Source of the DNA: Micrococcales bacterium
GTDB lineage: Bacteria > Actinomycetota > Actinomycetes > Actinomycetales > WQXJ01
Direction: 5' to 3'
Assembly: GCA_009784895.1 (NCBI GenBank)
Contig: WQXJ01000008.1
Span: 1-55,362, forward strand
Length of the DNA: 55,362 nt
In this document: positions 25,958 through 34,958 of the stretch, one piece after another
How positions within the stretch are numbered: the stretch's first letter is position 1
Layout of the letters: each line of letters starts with the position of its first letter
Program-made: the position numbers and the translations under genes
The notes under the pieces: model-generated
The model's input: the letters and a program-made list of their open reading frames with translations, nothing else
Databases searched by the model: none
Told to the model about the DNA's origin: nothing

Positions 25958-27781
25958 CTACTTTTTGCCCTCGGCCGCATCTTCGTTCGACAAGGCCGCG
26001 ATGAAGGCTTCTTGCGGCACCTCGACCCGGCCTATTGTCTTCATCCGCTTTTTACCCTCTTTTTGCCGCTCGAGCAGTTTGCGTTTGCGCGTGATATCGC
26101 CGCCGTAGCATTTCGCCAACACGTCTTTGCGCAGGGCGCGGACGTTTTCCCGGGCAATCACCCGGGCTCCCACGGCGGCTTGGATTGGCACTTCGAATTG
26201 CTGGCGCGGGATCAGCTTTCTCAACCGGCCGGCCATCATCACACCGTAGGAGTAAGCCTTGTCTTGATGCACAATTGCCGAAAAGGCGTCGACCGTTTCG
26301 CCTTGCAGCAGGATGTCGACTTTGACCAGATCGGATTCTTGGGTGCCTTCAGGTTCGTAATCTAGCGAGGCGTAGCCGCGGGTTTTGGATTTCAACTGGT
26401 CGAAGAAGTCGAAAACGATCTCGGCCAGCGGCAGGTTGTAGCGCATTTCAACCCGTTCTTCGGACAGGTAGTCCATGCCCAATAGTTGGCCGCGGCGCTG
26501 CTGGCACAACTCCATAATCGAGCCAATGTACTCCGAGGGGGTCAAGATACCCGCCCGCACCACCGGTTCTTCGACGTGAGCCACTTTGCCGCCGGGGTAT
26601 TCGGACGGATTGGTGACCTGGACTACTTCGCCGCTTTCCATTGTTACCTGGTAGACCACATTGGGGGCGGTCGAGATAAGATCCAGATCAAATTCGCGTT
26701 CCAACCGCTCGCGAATGATTTCCAGATGCAACAGCCCCAAAAAGCCACACCTAAACCCGAAACCCAAAGCAGCAGACGTCTCCGGCTCGTAGCTCAAGGC
26801 CGCATCGTTCAGTCTGAGCTTGTCCAGGGCATCGCGCAGCGCCGGGTAGTCGGTCCCGTCAATTGGATACAAACCGGAAAACACCATCGGTTTCGGGTCT
26901 CGGTAGCCGGCCAGCGGTGTCTTGGCCGGGTGGGTGTAGGCCGTGACGGTGTCGCCAACCCGGGATTGGCGGACGTCTTTGACGCCGGTGATCAGGTAGC
27001 CGACCTCGCCCACGCCCAGCGACTTGGTCGGGGTCGGGTCCGGCGAAATCACGCCGATTTCCAGGAGCTCGTGGGCGGTTTTGGTCGACATCATGGTCAG
27101 GCGTTCACGGGCCGAAATATGGCCGTCGACGACCCGGACGTAGGTCACCACGCCACGGTAGGTGTCGTAGACCGAATCGAAGATCAGCGCCCGGGCCGGC
27201 TCGTCTGGCTGCCCGGTGGGCGGAGTCACCCGGTGCACAATCGTGTCAAGCAGTTCCCTGACGCCATCGCCGGTTTTGCCGGAAACCATCAGGCAGTCTT
27301 CCGGTTGGCAGCCCAGCAAGTGGGCCACCTCCTCTGCACATTTGTCGGGTTGGGAGGCCGGCAGGTCGATCTTGTTTAGCACCGGGATGATGTCGAGGTC
27401 GTTTTCCAGCGCCATGTACAAATTGGCCAAGGTCTGGGCTTCAATCCCTTGAGCGGCGTCGACCAGCAACACCGCGCCTTCACAGGCCGCCAGTGAGCGC
27501 GAGACTTCGTAGGAGAAATCGACATGGCCGGGGGTGTCGATCATGTTCAAGATGTATTCGGCGCCATCGGCCGGCCAAACTAGGCGCACGGCCTGGGACT
27601 TGATGGTGATACCGCGTTCGCGTTCGATCTCCATCTTGTCGAGGTACTGGTCGCGCATGACCCGCTCGTCGACCGCCCCGGTTAGTTGCAGCATCCGGTC
27701 CGCCAACGTCGATTTGCCGTGGTCAATATGCGCAATTATGCAGAAATTGCGGATCAGAGCCGGGTCGACACGGTTGGACAC
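25958..27781 (-). CDS. lepA: Elongation factor 4 (LepA)
   Basis: 607-aa translational GTPase that acts on stalled or back-translocating ribosomes. Motifs: [15 protein letters not shown] (G1), RGITI (G2), DTPGHVDF (G3), NKIDLP (G4). The family-specific C-terminus ([23 protein letters not shown]) is intact. GTG 27781 is preferred over TTG 27790 because AGGA lies 9 nt upstream of it but abuts the TTG; a TAGGAT -10-like box also covers this site. It is followed after 6 nt by hemW, the usual pairing. The left border of the defence island lies upstream of it. Confidence 0.95.
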   Translation of the reverse strand: MSNRVDPALIRNFCIIAHIDHGKSTLADRMLQLTGAVDERVMRDQYLDKMEIERERGITIKSQAVRLVWPADGAEYILNMIDTPGHVDFSYEVSRSLAACEGAVLLVDAAQGIEAQTLANLYMALENDLDIIPVLNKIDLPASQPDKCAEEVAHLLGCQPEDCLMVSGKTGDGVRELLDTIVHRVTPPTGQPDEPARALIFDSVYDTYRGVVTYVRVVDGHISARERLTMMSTKTAHELLEIGVISPDPTPTKSLGVGEVGYLITGVKDVRQSRVGDTVTAYTHPAKTPLAGYRDPKPMVFSGLYPIDGTDYPALRDALDKLRLNDAALSYEPETSAALGFGFRCGFLGLLHLEIIRERLEREFDLDLISTAPNVVYQVTMESGEVVQVTNPSEYPGGKVAHVEEPVVRAGILTPSEYIGSIMELCQQRRGQLLGMDYLSEERVEMRYNLPLAEIVFDFFDQLKSKTRGYASLDYEPEGTQESDLVKVDILLQGETVDAFSAIVHQDKAYSYGVMMAGRLRKLIPRQQFEVPIQAAVGARVIARENVRALRKDVLAKCYGGDITRKRKLLERQKEGKKRMKTIGRVEVPQEAFIAALSNEDAAEGKK

Positions 27782-27862
27782 GATGGCCAATCCTATCTGT
27801 CGCCCAGACCAGTGCCCGCCGCCGCCCTGTCGCCCCAGCTCACTGGCGCGTTCGACCGGCCG

Positions 27863-28465
27863 CTAGCATTCGTCCTTTTGCCCCTCCTCCAGCCGGCACA
27901 GCGCTTCTTTAACCGTTGTGCCTGGATCCCACTGGCGGGTACCGGATTCGGGTGTGGTTAGCAGGATGGTTGGCGTACCGGCCACGCCAAAGTCGATGGC
28001 CAGAGCCGTGGCGATCTGGACCATATCGAGGTAGGGCAGGTCAGTCATGGCGCGGGTCTGGCTTGGTCCGATGCCGGCTGCTTCAGCCAGGGCGACCAGC
28101 TCGTCTTGCGAAAGCCCTGGGGTGTTTTCGTCCGGGCGGTTGGTCCACAGGGCCTGGCTGAAAGCGGCAAAACGGTCCGGCGCGACTGCCGCCATGGCGT
28201 AGGCCGCCGCCGCCGCCCGCGAGGAGTAAAGCGAATCCCCGGACATCCGGTCCAAAAAGGCCAACGGGTGCGTCACCAGAACTACGTCGCCCGCATCGAC
28301 TAGGTCTTTGATCTCCGAGCCGTGCTGGTACTCGAAGCGATCACAGAACGGGCACATGTAATCGACGAACACATCAATCCTGGACGCCTCCGGGCTGATC
28401 TGGGCAGGGGGTACAAGACTGGCCCGCCCATCGATACCCGTGACGATGCCCGGGATTGACTGCAT
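27863..28465 (-). CDS. DsbA-like thioredoxin-fold protein, no signal peptide
   Basis: 200-aa protein of the DsbA/Thioredoxin_4 group. Active site VDYMCPFCDRF (CPFC, residue ~37) and the cis-proline loop GVAGTPTILLTTP are present, with the helical insertion between them. Relatives are usually exported or lipid-anchored; here the first residues (MQSIPGIVTGIDGRASLV) show no hydrophobic signal, so it may be cytoplasmic or its original N-terminus was lost at the island border. ATG 28465 has AGGAG 6 nt upstream. Its 5' end and upstream region are duplicated in decayed form at 32254-32420. Confidence 0.8.
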   Translation of the reverse strand: MQSIPGIVTGIDGRASLVPPAQISPEASRIDVFVDYMCPFCDRFEYQHGSEIKDLVDAGDVVLVTHPLAFLDRMSGDSLYSSRAAAAAYAMAAVAPDRFAAFSQALWTNRPDENTPGLSQDELVALAEAAGIGPSQTRAMTDLPYLDMVQIATALAIDFGVAGTPTILLTTPESGTRQWDPGTTVKEALCRLEEGQKDEC

Positions 28466-28494
28466 TGATGACTCCTGGAAGCTGACAACTGTCT

Positions 28495-31449
28495 ATGTCC
28501 AACGGGCAGGGTACAGGCTCCTATTCCCCGCGGGGTCCCACAACTTGGACTGATCACAGCGTAGGGCCTTGCACCAAAGCCGGCCGCTCCAACTCGGCAG
28601 TTGTTCAGAAGACTTCACAGGCGCCAAGAATCAACAATCCCGGCCGCCTGACAATCGGCGCCCCGCACGGCGACGCCGCCGCCAGCCCCACACCAATTCT
28701 GATCCAAGATGCTGCCACAATTGTGGACGTGGCTAGAAGGATGACCGACCCAACGGTCAACGTTGGCACCGCACTGGCGACAATAGGAGTTGCAGTGATC
28801 GCGGCGGCGTCCGCAGGTACCATCGCACCCCTGGCTGGACTGGTCGCTCCTGGTGGCACCATGTTCAAAGAGGCCAGAGCGTGGGTGCGCCGAAAGGACA
28901 GCCCATTGGCCCGGGCATATGCGCAGGGTGTTACCAAGGAATGGCTAACCACCGAATTGGCCAAAGATGGCGACCTTGAAGAACAAATGGCCACCGTAGC
29001 GGAGCGGATTGCGAAACTCCTGACGCGACGGGAATCCGCCCTGGTGAAGGCCATCAACGACCCAACCTTTCCTGAGATCCACAAGACCCTGCTCGCCGTG
29101 GGTGGCCAGGAACTGCGGGACTCAATTGAGCAAAGCGGTGGCGGCCAACAAGTTGCCATGTTTGACCTCCAACTCAAGCACGTGGCACGCGTCCTCGAGA
29201 GCCTTCGCAACCCGAATGCCCAGTACTTCAAGCAGGTCCTGAACGAGCTCAAAGCCCTAGAGAAAATGATGGAGGCAACAGCGAAGGAAGGCACCGTCAA
29301 GGAAGTTGGTGCAACTAGCGAAGCAACGCACCAGGTCGCGGTGGAGATCCTTGACGCGGCCACCACTGGAGACTTTGCCGGCTACCTAGGCAAACAGGAG
29401 TCCTTTCGCCCGGCCAGAGACACTTTGCTGGATTACCTCTCCGGCAAAGTTGCGTTCGTGGGCCGCACCGAGGAGCGAAAGCGCTTGCACGGCTTTTGCG
29501 ATTCGGAGGCAAAGGTGGCCTGGGCGGCCATTACTGGACCGGGCGGCACCGGCAAGAGTCGCCTTGCCTACGAACTGTGTCGAGAGTACGAGAAGAGAGG
29601 TTGGCGGACCCTTTTTCTTCGGGATCCGTTCTTCGAGAAAACCTTCAGCAATTGGGACTATCCACAAGACTTGCTGGTGGTGGTCGACTATTTGACCGGG
29701 CGGGCGGCAAGAGTCGGCCGCTGGATCAACGAATTGAATCAGCAAGCCAGGCAGCACCGCCTAAGGTTGCTGCTGCTGGACCGAAACGAGTTCACCACAC
29801 TGGGAGGCTCGGACGGTAGGGAAAGCTTTGGTGCAGAACCAACCTGGTACCAGCAGCTGACCAGTGGGGCAGGCAGAGGCGCTGAACAGCGGCTCCACCG
29901 TGACAACGACGGACGGTGTGTAATCAGTCTGCCTCAAATGACAAACACCGACATGAAAGAAACCCTTCGATCAGTATTTGTGCCCGCTAACGCATTGGAT
30001 GACGTGATCAGTCGGCTTAACCAAATCGACCAAGGGCACAGCAGGCCCCTCTACTTGCTTTACGTTGCCAAGGCCTGGTTGGAAGACCCAGCTAAGGCCC
30101 GTGAGGTAACAGCAACACTGGCGAGCCTGCTCCAATTCATCTACCAACATGAAAAGGAGATCGTCGAGAAAGCCTGTCAACAATCTGAAGGCAGCTACCA
30201 TCCAAGCGCTGTACTGGATCTGTGGGCCTATGCAACCGTCTCTGGTGGAATCGAGGACATTCGCGGCCTGCCTTCGGGAAGCTACGCAGCCAGAACAGTC
30301 GACGACGGCGTTTCAGCTGGGAACAGGCTCGCTTTCGCGGCACTGATCCGTAGCCACGCGGGATCTCATGCTGCTGACGTTGAACCGTACACGCCAGACA
30401 TCGCTGGAGAGTTCTTGGCTCTCACCCGAGCACGTGTGGTCAAAGACGAAGACCTGACCCGACTCGTGTCCTGTGCCTGGGCAAACAGGCCCACACAGTT
30501 CCAGGGGTTTTTGGAGCGCGCTTGCCTCGACTTTGCAGAAGGGACGGCTGGGGGTGATGAGACCGGATTCGGCACGATGCTTGTTCCTGACGCAGGCTTG
30601 CTGCAACCGCCGTCTGATGCAGACCCCTGCGTTGCCAACCTCGGCTGTCACGGCTGCCTGGCACTGCTTGAGAGCACCGGACCCAGGCCAAAGGAAGCCT
30701 ACGCATTGGCCATGGCGGGTCTCGCGAATGTCGTCAGCGCGGATCATGCAGTAAAGGCTCTCCGGCCGCTGGGTGAGCTCCCTGGTGGAGTCGGGGAAGA
30801 AACACAGGCCCTCAGCATGGCGATAGCGCTGGTCAACCTGGCGGTCGATGTTGGTGAGCCAGAGCAGGCCAGGCAGATAATTGACGGTGAACTCAAACCC
30901 CTGGCCGCCGACTTCCCCGACAACCCCGACATTCACCTTCCACTAGCGCAAGCGCTATTCAACCTGACCTACAAGATCGGTGAGCCAGAGCAGGCCAGGC
31001 AGATCATCGATGATGAACTAAAGCCACTGGCCGCCAACTTCCCCGACAACCCCAACATTCACCTCCTTCTAGCGCAAGCGCTGGTCAACCTGACGTACAA
31101 GACCGGTGAGCCAGGGCAGACCAAGCAGATAATTGACATTGAACTCACACCACTGGCCGCCAACTTCCCCGACAACCCCGACATTCACGTTCGACTAGCG
31201 CGAGCGCTGTTCAACCTGGCGTACCGGACTGGTGAGCCGGAGCAAATCAGGCAGACCATTGACAATGAACTCACACCACTGGCCGCCAACTTCCCCGACA
31301 ACCCCAACATTCACCTTCCTCTAGCGCAAGCGCTGGTCAACCTGACGTACAAGACCGGTGAGCCGGAGCAGATCAGGCAAATCATCGACAATGAACTAAA
31401 GCCACTGGCCGCCAACTTCCCCGACAACCCCGAATTCAACTTCGACTAG
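28495..31449 (+). CDS. STAND-type P-loop ATPase with 42-residue repeats, 3' end truncated
   Basis: Predicted defence sensor. N-terminal ~300 residues: a hydrophobic segment (VGTALATIGVAVIAAASAG) then helical, coiled-coil-like sequence. The NTPase follows: FVGRTEERKRL, Walker A ITGPGGTGKSRLAYEL (residue ~350), Walker B-like DLLVVVDYLTGRA, then LRLLLLDRNEF, as in nSTAND proteins. After a helical middle region comes an array of 42-residue TPR-like repeats (FNLTYKIGEPEQARQIID / ELKPLAANFPDNP). The ORF stops at 31449 because of a 1-nt deletion near 31435; repeat sequence continues beyond it. The start is uncertain: the first ~30 codons resemble a noncoding flank copied at 32330-32420, so a start nearer 28723-28741 is likely. 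Probably an NLR/Avs-like system; no effector is recognised. Confidence 0.7.
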   Translation: MSNGQGTGSYSPRGPTTWTDHSVGPCTKAGRSNSAVVQKTSQAPRINNPGRLTIGAPHGDAAASPTPILIQDAATIVDVARRMTDPTVNVGTALATIGVAVIAAASAGTIAPLAGLVAPGGTMFKEARAWVRRKDSPLARAYAQGVTKEWLTTELAKDGDLEEQMATVAERIAKLLTRRESALVKAINDPTFPEIHKTLLAVGGQELRDSIEQSGGGQQVAMFDLQLKHVARVLESLRNPNAQYFKQVLNELKALEKMMEATAKEGTVKEVGATSEATHQVAVEILDAATTGDFAGYLGKQESFRPARDTLLDYLSGKVAFVGRTEERKRLHGFCDSEAKVAWAAITGPGGTGKSRLAYELCREYEKRGWRTLFLRDPFFEKTFSNWDYPQDLLVVVDYLTGRAARVGRWINELNQQARQHRLRLLLLDRNEFTTLGGSDGRESFGAEPTWYQQLTSGAGRGAEQRLHRDNDGRCVISLPQMTNTDMKETLRSVFVPANALDDVISRLNQIDQGHSRPLYLLYVAKAWLEDPAKAREVTATLASLLQFIYQHEKEIVEKACQQSEGSYHPSAVLDLWAYATVSGGIEDIRGLPSGSYAARTVDDGVSAGNRLAFAALIRSHAGSHAADVEPYTPDIAGEFLALTRARVVKDEDLTRLVSCAWANRPTQFQGFLERACLDFAEGTAGGDETGFGTMLVPDAGLLQPPSDADPCVANLGCHGCLALLESTGPRPKEAYALAMAGLANVVSADHAVKALRPLGELPGGVGEETQALSMAIALVNLAVDVGEPEQARQIIDGELKPLAADFPDNPDIHLPLAQALFNLTYKIGEPEQARQIIDDELKPLAANFPDNPNIHLLLAQALVNLTYKTGEPGQTKQIIDIELTPLAANFPDNPDIHVRLARALFNLAYRTGEPEQIRQTIDNELTPLAANFPDNPNIHLPLAQALVNLTYKTGEPEQIRQIIDNELKPLAANFPDNPEFNFD

Positions 31450-31965
31450 CGCGAGCGCTATTCAACTTGACGCACAAGATCGGTGAGCCGGTGCGAGCCC
31501 AGGCGGATGTTCGATGGTGAGCTCAAACCGTTGACCGCCAGCTTCCCTGACAACCCCGACATTTAAGTTCAGCTAGCGATGGCGCTGGCCAACTTGACAG
31601 CCACTCTGAGTGAGCCGGGTCAAGTCAGGGAGATTGTTGAACGCGGTCTCAAACCGCCGGCCGTCAAGTTCCCCAATAACCCCGACATCCAGCTTCAACT
31701 GGCAATGGCTCTGTTCAACCTGTCGAACAAGGTGGTCGAGCCAGAGCAGGCCAGACGGATCATTGACGGCGAACTTAGACCGCTAGCCGCCGACTTCGCT
31801 GGCGACCCCAGAATCCAGCGTCAGCTAGCGAAGGCGTTGGTCAACCTGACGATCGAGGTGGGTGAACCGAAGCAGGCCTGGCAGATCTTTGCGCATGACC
31901 TGGCACCTCTCGTGGCCCGCTTCCCTCAGTGGCTGGAAAACGGCGGCCCCTTTGGCGCACCTAGA
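30832..31965 (+). repeat. 126-bp (42-aa) repeat array of the STAND protein
   Basis: Nine units of 126 bp, starting at 30832, 30958 and so on. Units 1-5 are intact and similar to one another; unit 6 carries a 1-nt deletion at its border and a 1-nt insertion in GGTGAGCCGG-T-GCG; unit 7 is preceded by an in-frame TAA; units 7-9 are more diverged. The stop in unit 5/6 ends the present ORF. Confidence 0.88.
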
Positions 31966-31990
31966 GCGCTAAGCAGTCGAAACCCACGCA
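31450..31990 (+). pseudogene. Severed 3' repeats of the STAND gene
   Basis: Continues the 42-residue repeats in the original frame after a compensated pair of frameshifts (deletion near 31435, insertion near 31490) and a nonsense codon at 31564-31566 (ATT-TAA instead of ATT-CAG). An open stretch from 31579 still reads ANLTATLSEPGQVREIVE and FNLSNKVVEPEQARRIID. It could be translated separately only if a start exists at 31579; more likely it is a dead tail. Confidence 0.75.
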
Positions 31991-32070
31991 TAGTCCCCGA
32001 TCTGGCCGGCGATGGGCTGCGGTCGTGGGTCGAAAGCGTTCAGGTGTTTGTGGCTTGGGGGTCTTGGGGG

Positions 32071-32230
32071 ACGTAAGTGATTTCGAATTCTTCGATGGCG
32101 CGGTAGTCCTGTTGGCGGAGGCGCGGGTTCAGCCCGTTGATGCCGATGGGCCGGCACACGCCCAGGCCCCGACCCAGAGAAACTGGTTAGCCCATATCCG
32201 CCCTGATGGAGAGGTCTCTGGGTCGACCTG
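32071..32230 (-). pseudogene. Decayed copy of a brxL 3' end
   Basis: On the minus strand it reads LGRGLGVCRPIGINGLNP and then RLRQQDYRAIEEFEITYV, matching the intact BrxL end LGRGLDVFQPFGSNWLDL and RLRQQRYRAVKEFEITYV at 34984-35110. A stop codon lies upstream in the frame and the proper 3' stop is lost. It is a remnant of a second, diverged brxL, not a fresh duplication. Confidence 0.8.
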
Positions 32231-32253
32231 GGCTGGGGACACCTAGCTAGCCA

Positions 32254-32420
32254 GTCCGTCGCGGCCCGTGACGATGCCGGGGATTTGCTACATCAGCTAC
32301 TCTCGGATGAGGCCGCTGCGTCGAGGGCTGGTGGGCTACTTCCTATCCACCGGGCCTGAGACAGGCTTCTATTCCCGCCACGACCCGTGGTTGGACTAGT
32401 CCAGCGCAAGGCCTCATGCG
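32254..32420. pseudogene. Decayed copy of the dsbA-like 5' end and upstream region
   Basis: Matches 28415-28583 at most positions: GTGACGATGCCGGGATTT against GTGACGATGCCCGGGATT, then GGCTTCTATTCCCGC against GGCTCCTATTCCCCG and TTGGACTAGTCCAGCG against TTGGACTGATCACAGCG. The start codon survives but a TAG follows at codon 2. It abuts the brxL remnant, so the scar joins two gene fragments. The following stretch, 32421-32875, shows no supportable gene. Confidence 0.78.
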
Positions 32421-32875
32421 ATCCGACGGTGACCGGACCAAGTTGCCGTGCAGCCGAGGTCAAAGCTGCCCTCTGTCGACAAACCCGTTTTTGCTGGTGG
32501 ATGGTGCCGCTTCGGTTACGACGCCAGCACCGGGTTCACTGGTTCGGCCCAACACGCCCACCGCAAAGGGTGCCATAGCCACGTCTCCAATCTGGGGTAA
32601 ACTGGTGCGGCCGGGCTCTATGCGCGGGTCCGGCCAGTAATGATGCACCCGTCGTCTTTCTCGCGTGCCGGGTGCACTGGAGGGAAAGTCCAGATGCTCG
32701 TGGTAGGCCGGGCGAGCGGCTCGGCCCAGGTGCCGGCAGGTTGTGCCTGTGGCTATCTTGCTGCCAATGAACGTGCACTGGCGCGGTGCCTGATACTGGG
32801 GAGATCACAAGCCCCCGTCCTCGGCGACAGATTCCTCGTGCTTTTGGACCCAGCGAGATCGGAAGTGACCTGAAG

Positions 32876-33076
32876 ATGCTCAAGAATCCGACGCCGACGA
32901 CGGAGGCTCACCTTGCTCAATCCCACGCGGAGAGGGTTCCGCGTAAGGGCAAGATTCCGAAGCCGTTCCGTCGAGGTGTCCGTGACTGGTTCAGCCACGG
33001 AGGCACGCCGCGCACCGATGGTAACGGGGGCGGGCAGGGCATCGGCGATCTTAACCCGGAAGAGCTCGACTTCTAG
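32876..33076 (+). CDS. Small ORF upstream of the 528-aa membrane protein, doubtful
   Basis: 66-aa reading frame, MLKNPTPTTEAHLAQSHAE at the start and GIGDLNPEELDF at the end, basic and glycine-rich in the middle. It ends 33 nt before the 33110 start, in the same direction, and might be a small partner gene. The ribosome site is weak (GGAAG about 11 nt upstream) and I recognise no family, so it may be chance. Confidence 0.25.
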   Translation: MLKNPTPTTEAHLAQSHAERVPRKGKIPKPFRRGVRDWFSHGGTPRTDGNGGGQGIGDLNPEELDF

Positions 33077-33109
33077 AACACAGCCTCGGCCCCACTCCCC
33101 CAAGGTGCT

Positions 33110-34696
33110 ATGCCAATGCAGTCTCTTACCCCCAAGGACAAGTGTCTGAGTGAACTCATCCGGCAACTCATGTCCAATGACATGGAATGGATTCGCCGAA
33201 GAGAGGAGTCGCTATTCCCCCTGACAGAAGACGGTGTCGGACGGTCGGTGAAGTTCGAAATTGACGTCTCCAAGCTCAGTCGAATCGCGGAAACTTGCGG
33301 ACCAATTGACCGGATTCTCGTCCCACTGGGATGGCTGAAGAAGGACATTGAGAAACGCTTCGTCGCAACCGTCGACGGTAAGCCGGCGACCCGACTCACA
33401 CGCGACGAAGTCTCAACTGCCGCTGTGTCCATACTACTCGATTGCATGCCAGAGGAGCCTCGCAGAAGCCTCTCAAAAGCCGCAATTCAGGTACTATTTG
33501 ATATCTGCTACGGATTCCCAGTCAAAAAAGACTTCCAGATAATAACTGGATCAGGAAAGGCGAACGGATCCAAAATGCCGTTGCCACCGCTTTGGGCTGG
33601 CATCAAAAGCCTCGCGCAGCCGGACAAGGACGCACTGAGGGCAGCGATGCGTGACCCGCAATTCCTGGCATTCCTAATGCGATTCACAATCAACTCCCTG
33701 CCCACAATCGAGGTTCGTCTGGCCGACATCGAGAATAGGCCGTCGTGTTTTGTGGAATACGAGCTTCTGTCAGGTCCTACCGGTCGACAACAGTATTCTG
33801 AGTTGGGCCAGGGGAAAATGCGCAACCGAGAAAAGGGATCTGGCCGTATTTGGTCACGCTTCGCCATGATGAGTGTCCCGTATGAAATCAAGATCTCTGG
33901 GTTCATGGAGGCTCAGCGTGAGCACCTTCGGATTCACCTACCAGAAGGCCTTCAGCTGGCGTCGTTGCCCCACATCGCTGTCAACCCGGAAGTAGATGAG
34001 AACAGTAGGGCCGAGATAGCAGAGTCGACCTACTTTTCGGCAACCTTGGGCACCCTCGCAATCTATCGGGCCAGACTCAAACAGAGGCACGATGACTACC
34101 GCTACCGGCTTAGCCTGTTTGCTGATCTTTCCGGTTTTGCAGTCCCGGCCTTGCTCAGCCTTGCGGCTGGGGCGATGTGCCTGTTCCTGCTTGTGCTGCT
34201 GCATTTCCTGTGGCGTTGTGGTCACGCCACATTCTTTTTTAACGCCAAGGTGTTTGACCCGGACAATTACTACAACGTGCTCGAGGTGTTGCTACTTGGC
34301 TCGGCGCTGGTGACAGGCTGGTCAGTCCACGCTGATCCGAAGGGTGTAAGGAGAATTCTTCTAAGCCCTCCGCGACGGATGGTGGTGTTTGCGATGATCG
34401 TAAACGTCAGTGTTGGCCTATTCTCGGCGGTGTTTGGCCACGAAATTCCCCCCAGTCCTCTGGTTTTGGCATGGCTAGTCGCTTTGGCTGTAAATGCGGC
34501 AGTGATCGTGTCCCTGTTTATTTCGATCGTCATCCATAGGAGGGCGACAAAAGCCATACTCCCGCATCTTGGCGAGACGCTCAGGCCACCTGTGCTGGAT
34601 ACGGATACCAGATTCCCGTTCTTTTCCAAGTACACAGGTAGAACCGAGGCTGTGCTGGGTACTGAGGAGCCGCCGGAGGACCTGCAAGGTGGATGA
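33110..34696 (+). CDS. Large membrane protein of unknown function in the defence island
   Basis: 528-aa protein with no family I recognise. Residues 1-340 are soluble, with SLSKAAIQVLFDICYGFPV and an RIHLPEGLQLASLPHIAVNP segment; residues ~345-485 hold four membrane helices (FAVPALLSLAAGAMCLFLLV, VLEVLLLGSALVTGW, MVVFAMIVNVSVGLF, LAWLVALAVNAAVIVSLFI); the tail is cytoplasmic. The base composition is visibly less GC-rich than the neighbours, consistent with transfer. Start ATG 33110 has AAGG 5 nt upstream. It converges on brxL and lies between BREX and the STAND gene. A soluble sensor plus membrane effector layout is possible, but this is inference. Confidence 0.65.
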   Translation: MPMQSLTPKDKCLSELIRQLMSNDMEWIRRREESLFPLTEDGVGRSVKFEIDVSKLSRIAETCGPIDRILVPLGWLKKDIEKRFVATVDGKPATRLTRDEVSTAAVSILLDCMPEEPRRSLSKAAIQVLFDICYGFPVKKDFQIITGSGKANGSKMPLPPLWAGIKSLAQPDKDALRAAMRDPQFLAFLMRFTINSLPTIEVRLADIENRPSCFVEYELLSGPTGRQQYSELGQGKMRNREKGSGRIWSRFAMMSVPYEIKISGFMEAQREHLRIHLPEGLQLASLPHIAVNPEVDENSRAEIAESTYFSATLGTLAIYRARLKQRHDDYRYRLSLFADLSGFAVPALLSLAAGAMCLFLLVLLHFLWRCGHATFFFNAKVFDPDNYYNVLEVLLLGSALVTGWSVHADPKGVRRILLSPPRRMVVFAMIVNVSVGLFSAVFGHEIPPSPLVLAWLVALAVNAAVIVSLFISIVIHRRATKAILPHLGETLRPPVLDTDTRFPFFSKYTGRTEAVLGTEEPPEDLQGG

Positions 34697-34812
34697 GTCA
34701 ACCCCGTGGCAGCCACCTCCTCAAAGTCGAGGACCGTCACCCGGAATTTGTCACGCTGGTCTGCGTAAACTCAGAATCCAGGGGCATGGCGGTTTGCCGT
34801 TCATGATAGGGC

Positions 34813-34937
34813 ATCCGATCTGTTCGGATACCGTTTGTCTAAGGCTTTTCGCCGATGGTCGACACTCAGCCGCATGCCTTGGCAACTCCCCAAAACGCCG
34901 ACCCATCGACGTGGGCCCAAACAGGCCAGGCATGCGG
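34813..34937. terminator. Hairpins between convergent genes
   Basis: Two inverted repeats lie between the ends of the 33110 gene and brxL: ATCCGA/TCGGAT (34813-34829, 5-nt loop, followed by CCGTTTGTCT) and a wider CCGCATGCCT/AGGCATGCGG pair (34870-34879 and 34928-34937). Either could act as a terminator. The remainder of the 262-nt gap shows no gene. Confidence 0.35.
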
Positions 34938-34958
34938 TGGCCGGCCTCAAGCAGAAAC

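Noticed and set aside
28495-28583. First ~30 codons of the STAND ORF as genuine coding sequence
   Set aside because: The same stretch is copied as part of a noncoding flank at 32330-32420 and has no well-placed ribosome site, so it is more likely upstream DNA; the feature keeps the full ORF only because no better start is certain.
32460-32648. 62-residue minus-strand ORF in the scar region
   Set aside because: No recognisable domain or ribosome site; it lies in a stretch of gene fragments.
32680-32830. RNase P RNA-like string GGAGGGAAAGTCC
   Set aside because: Only one short motif fits; the 3' conserved ACAGAA-type strand and the expected folding are absent, and the place is a decayed region.
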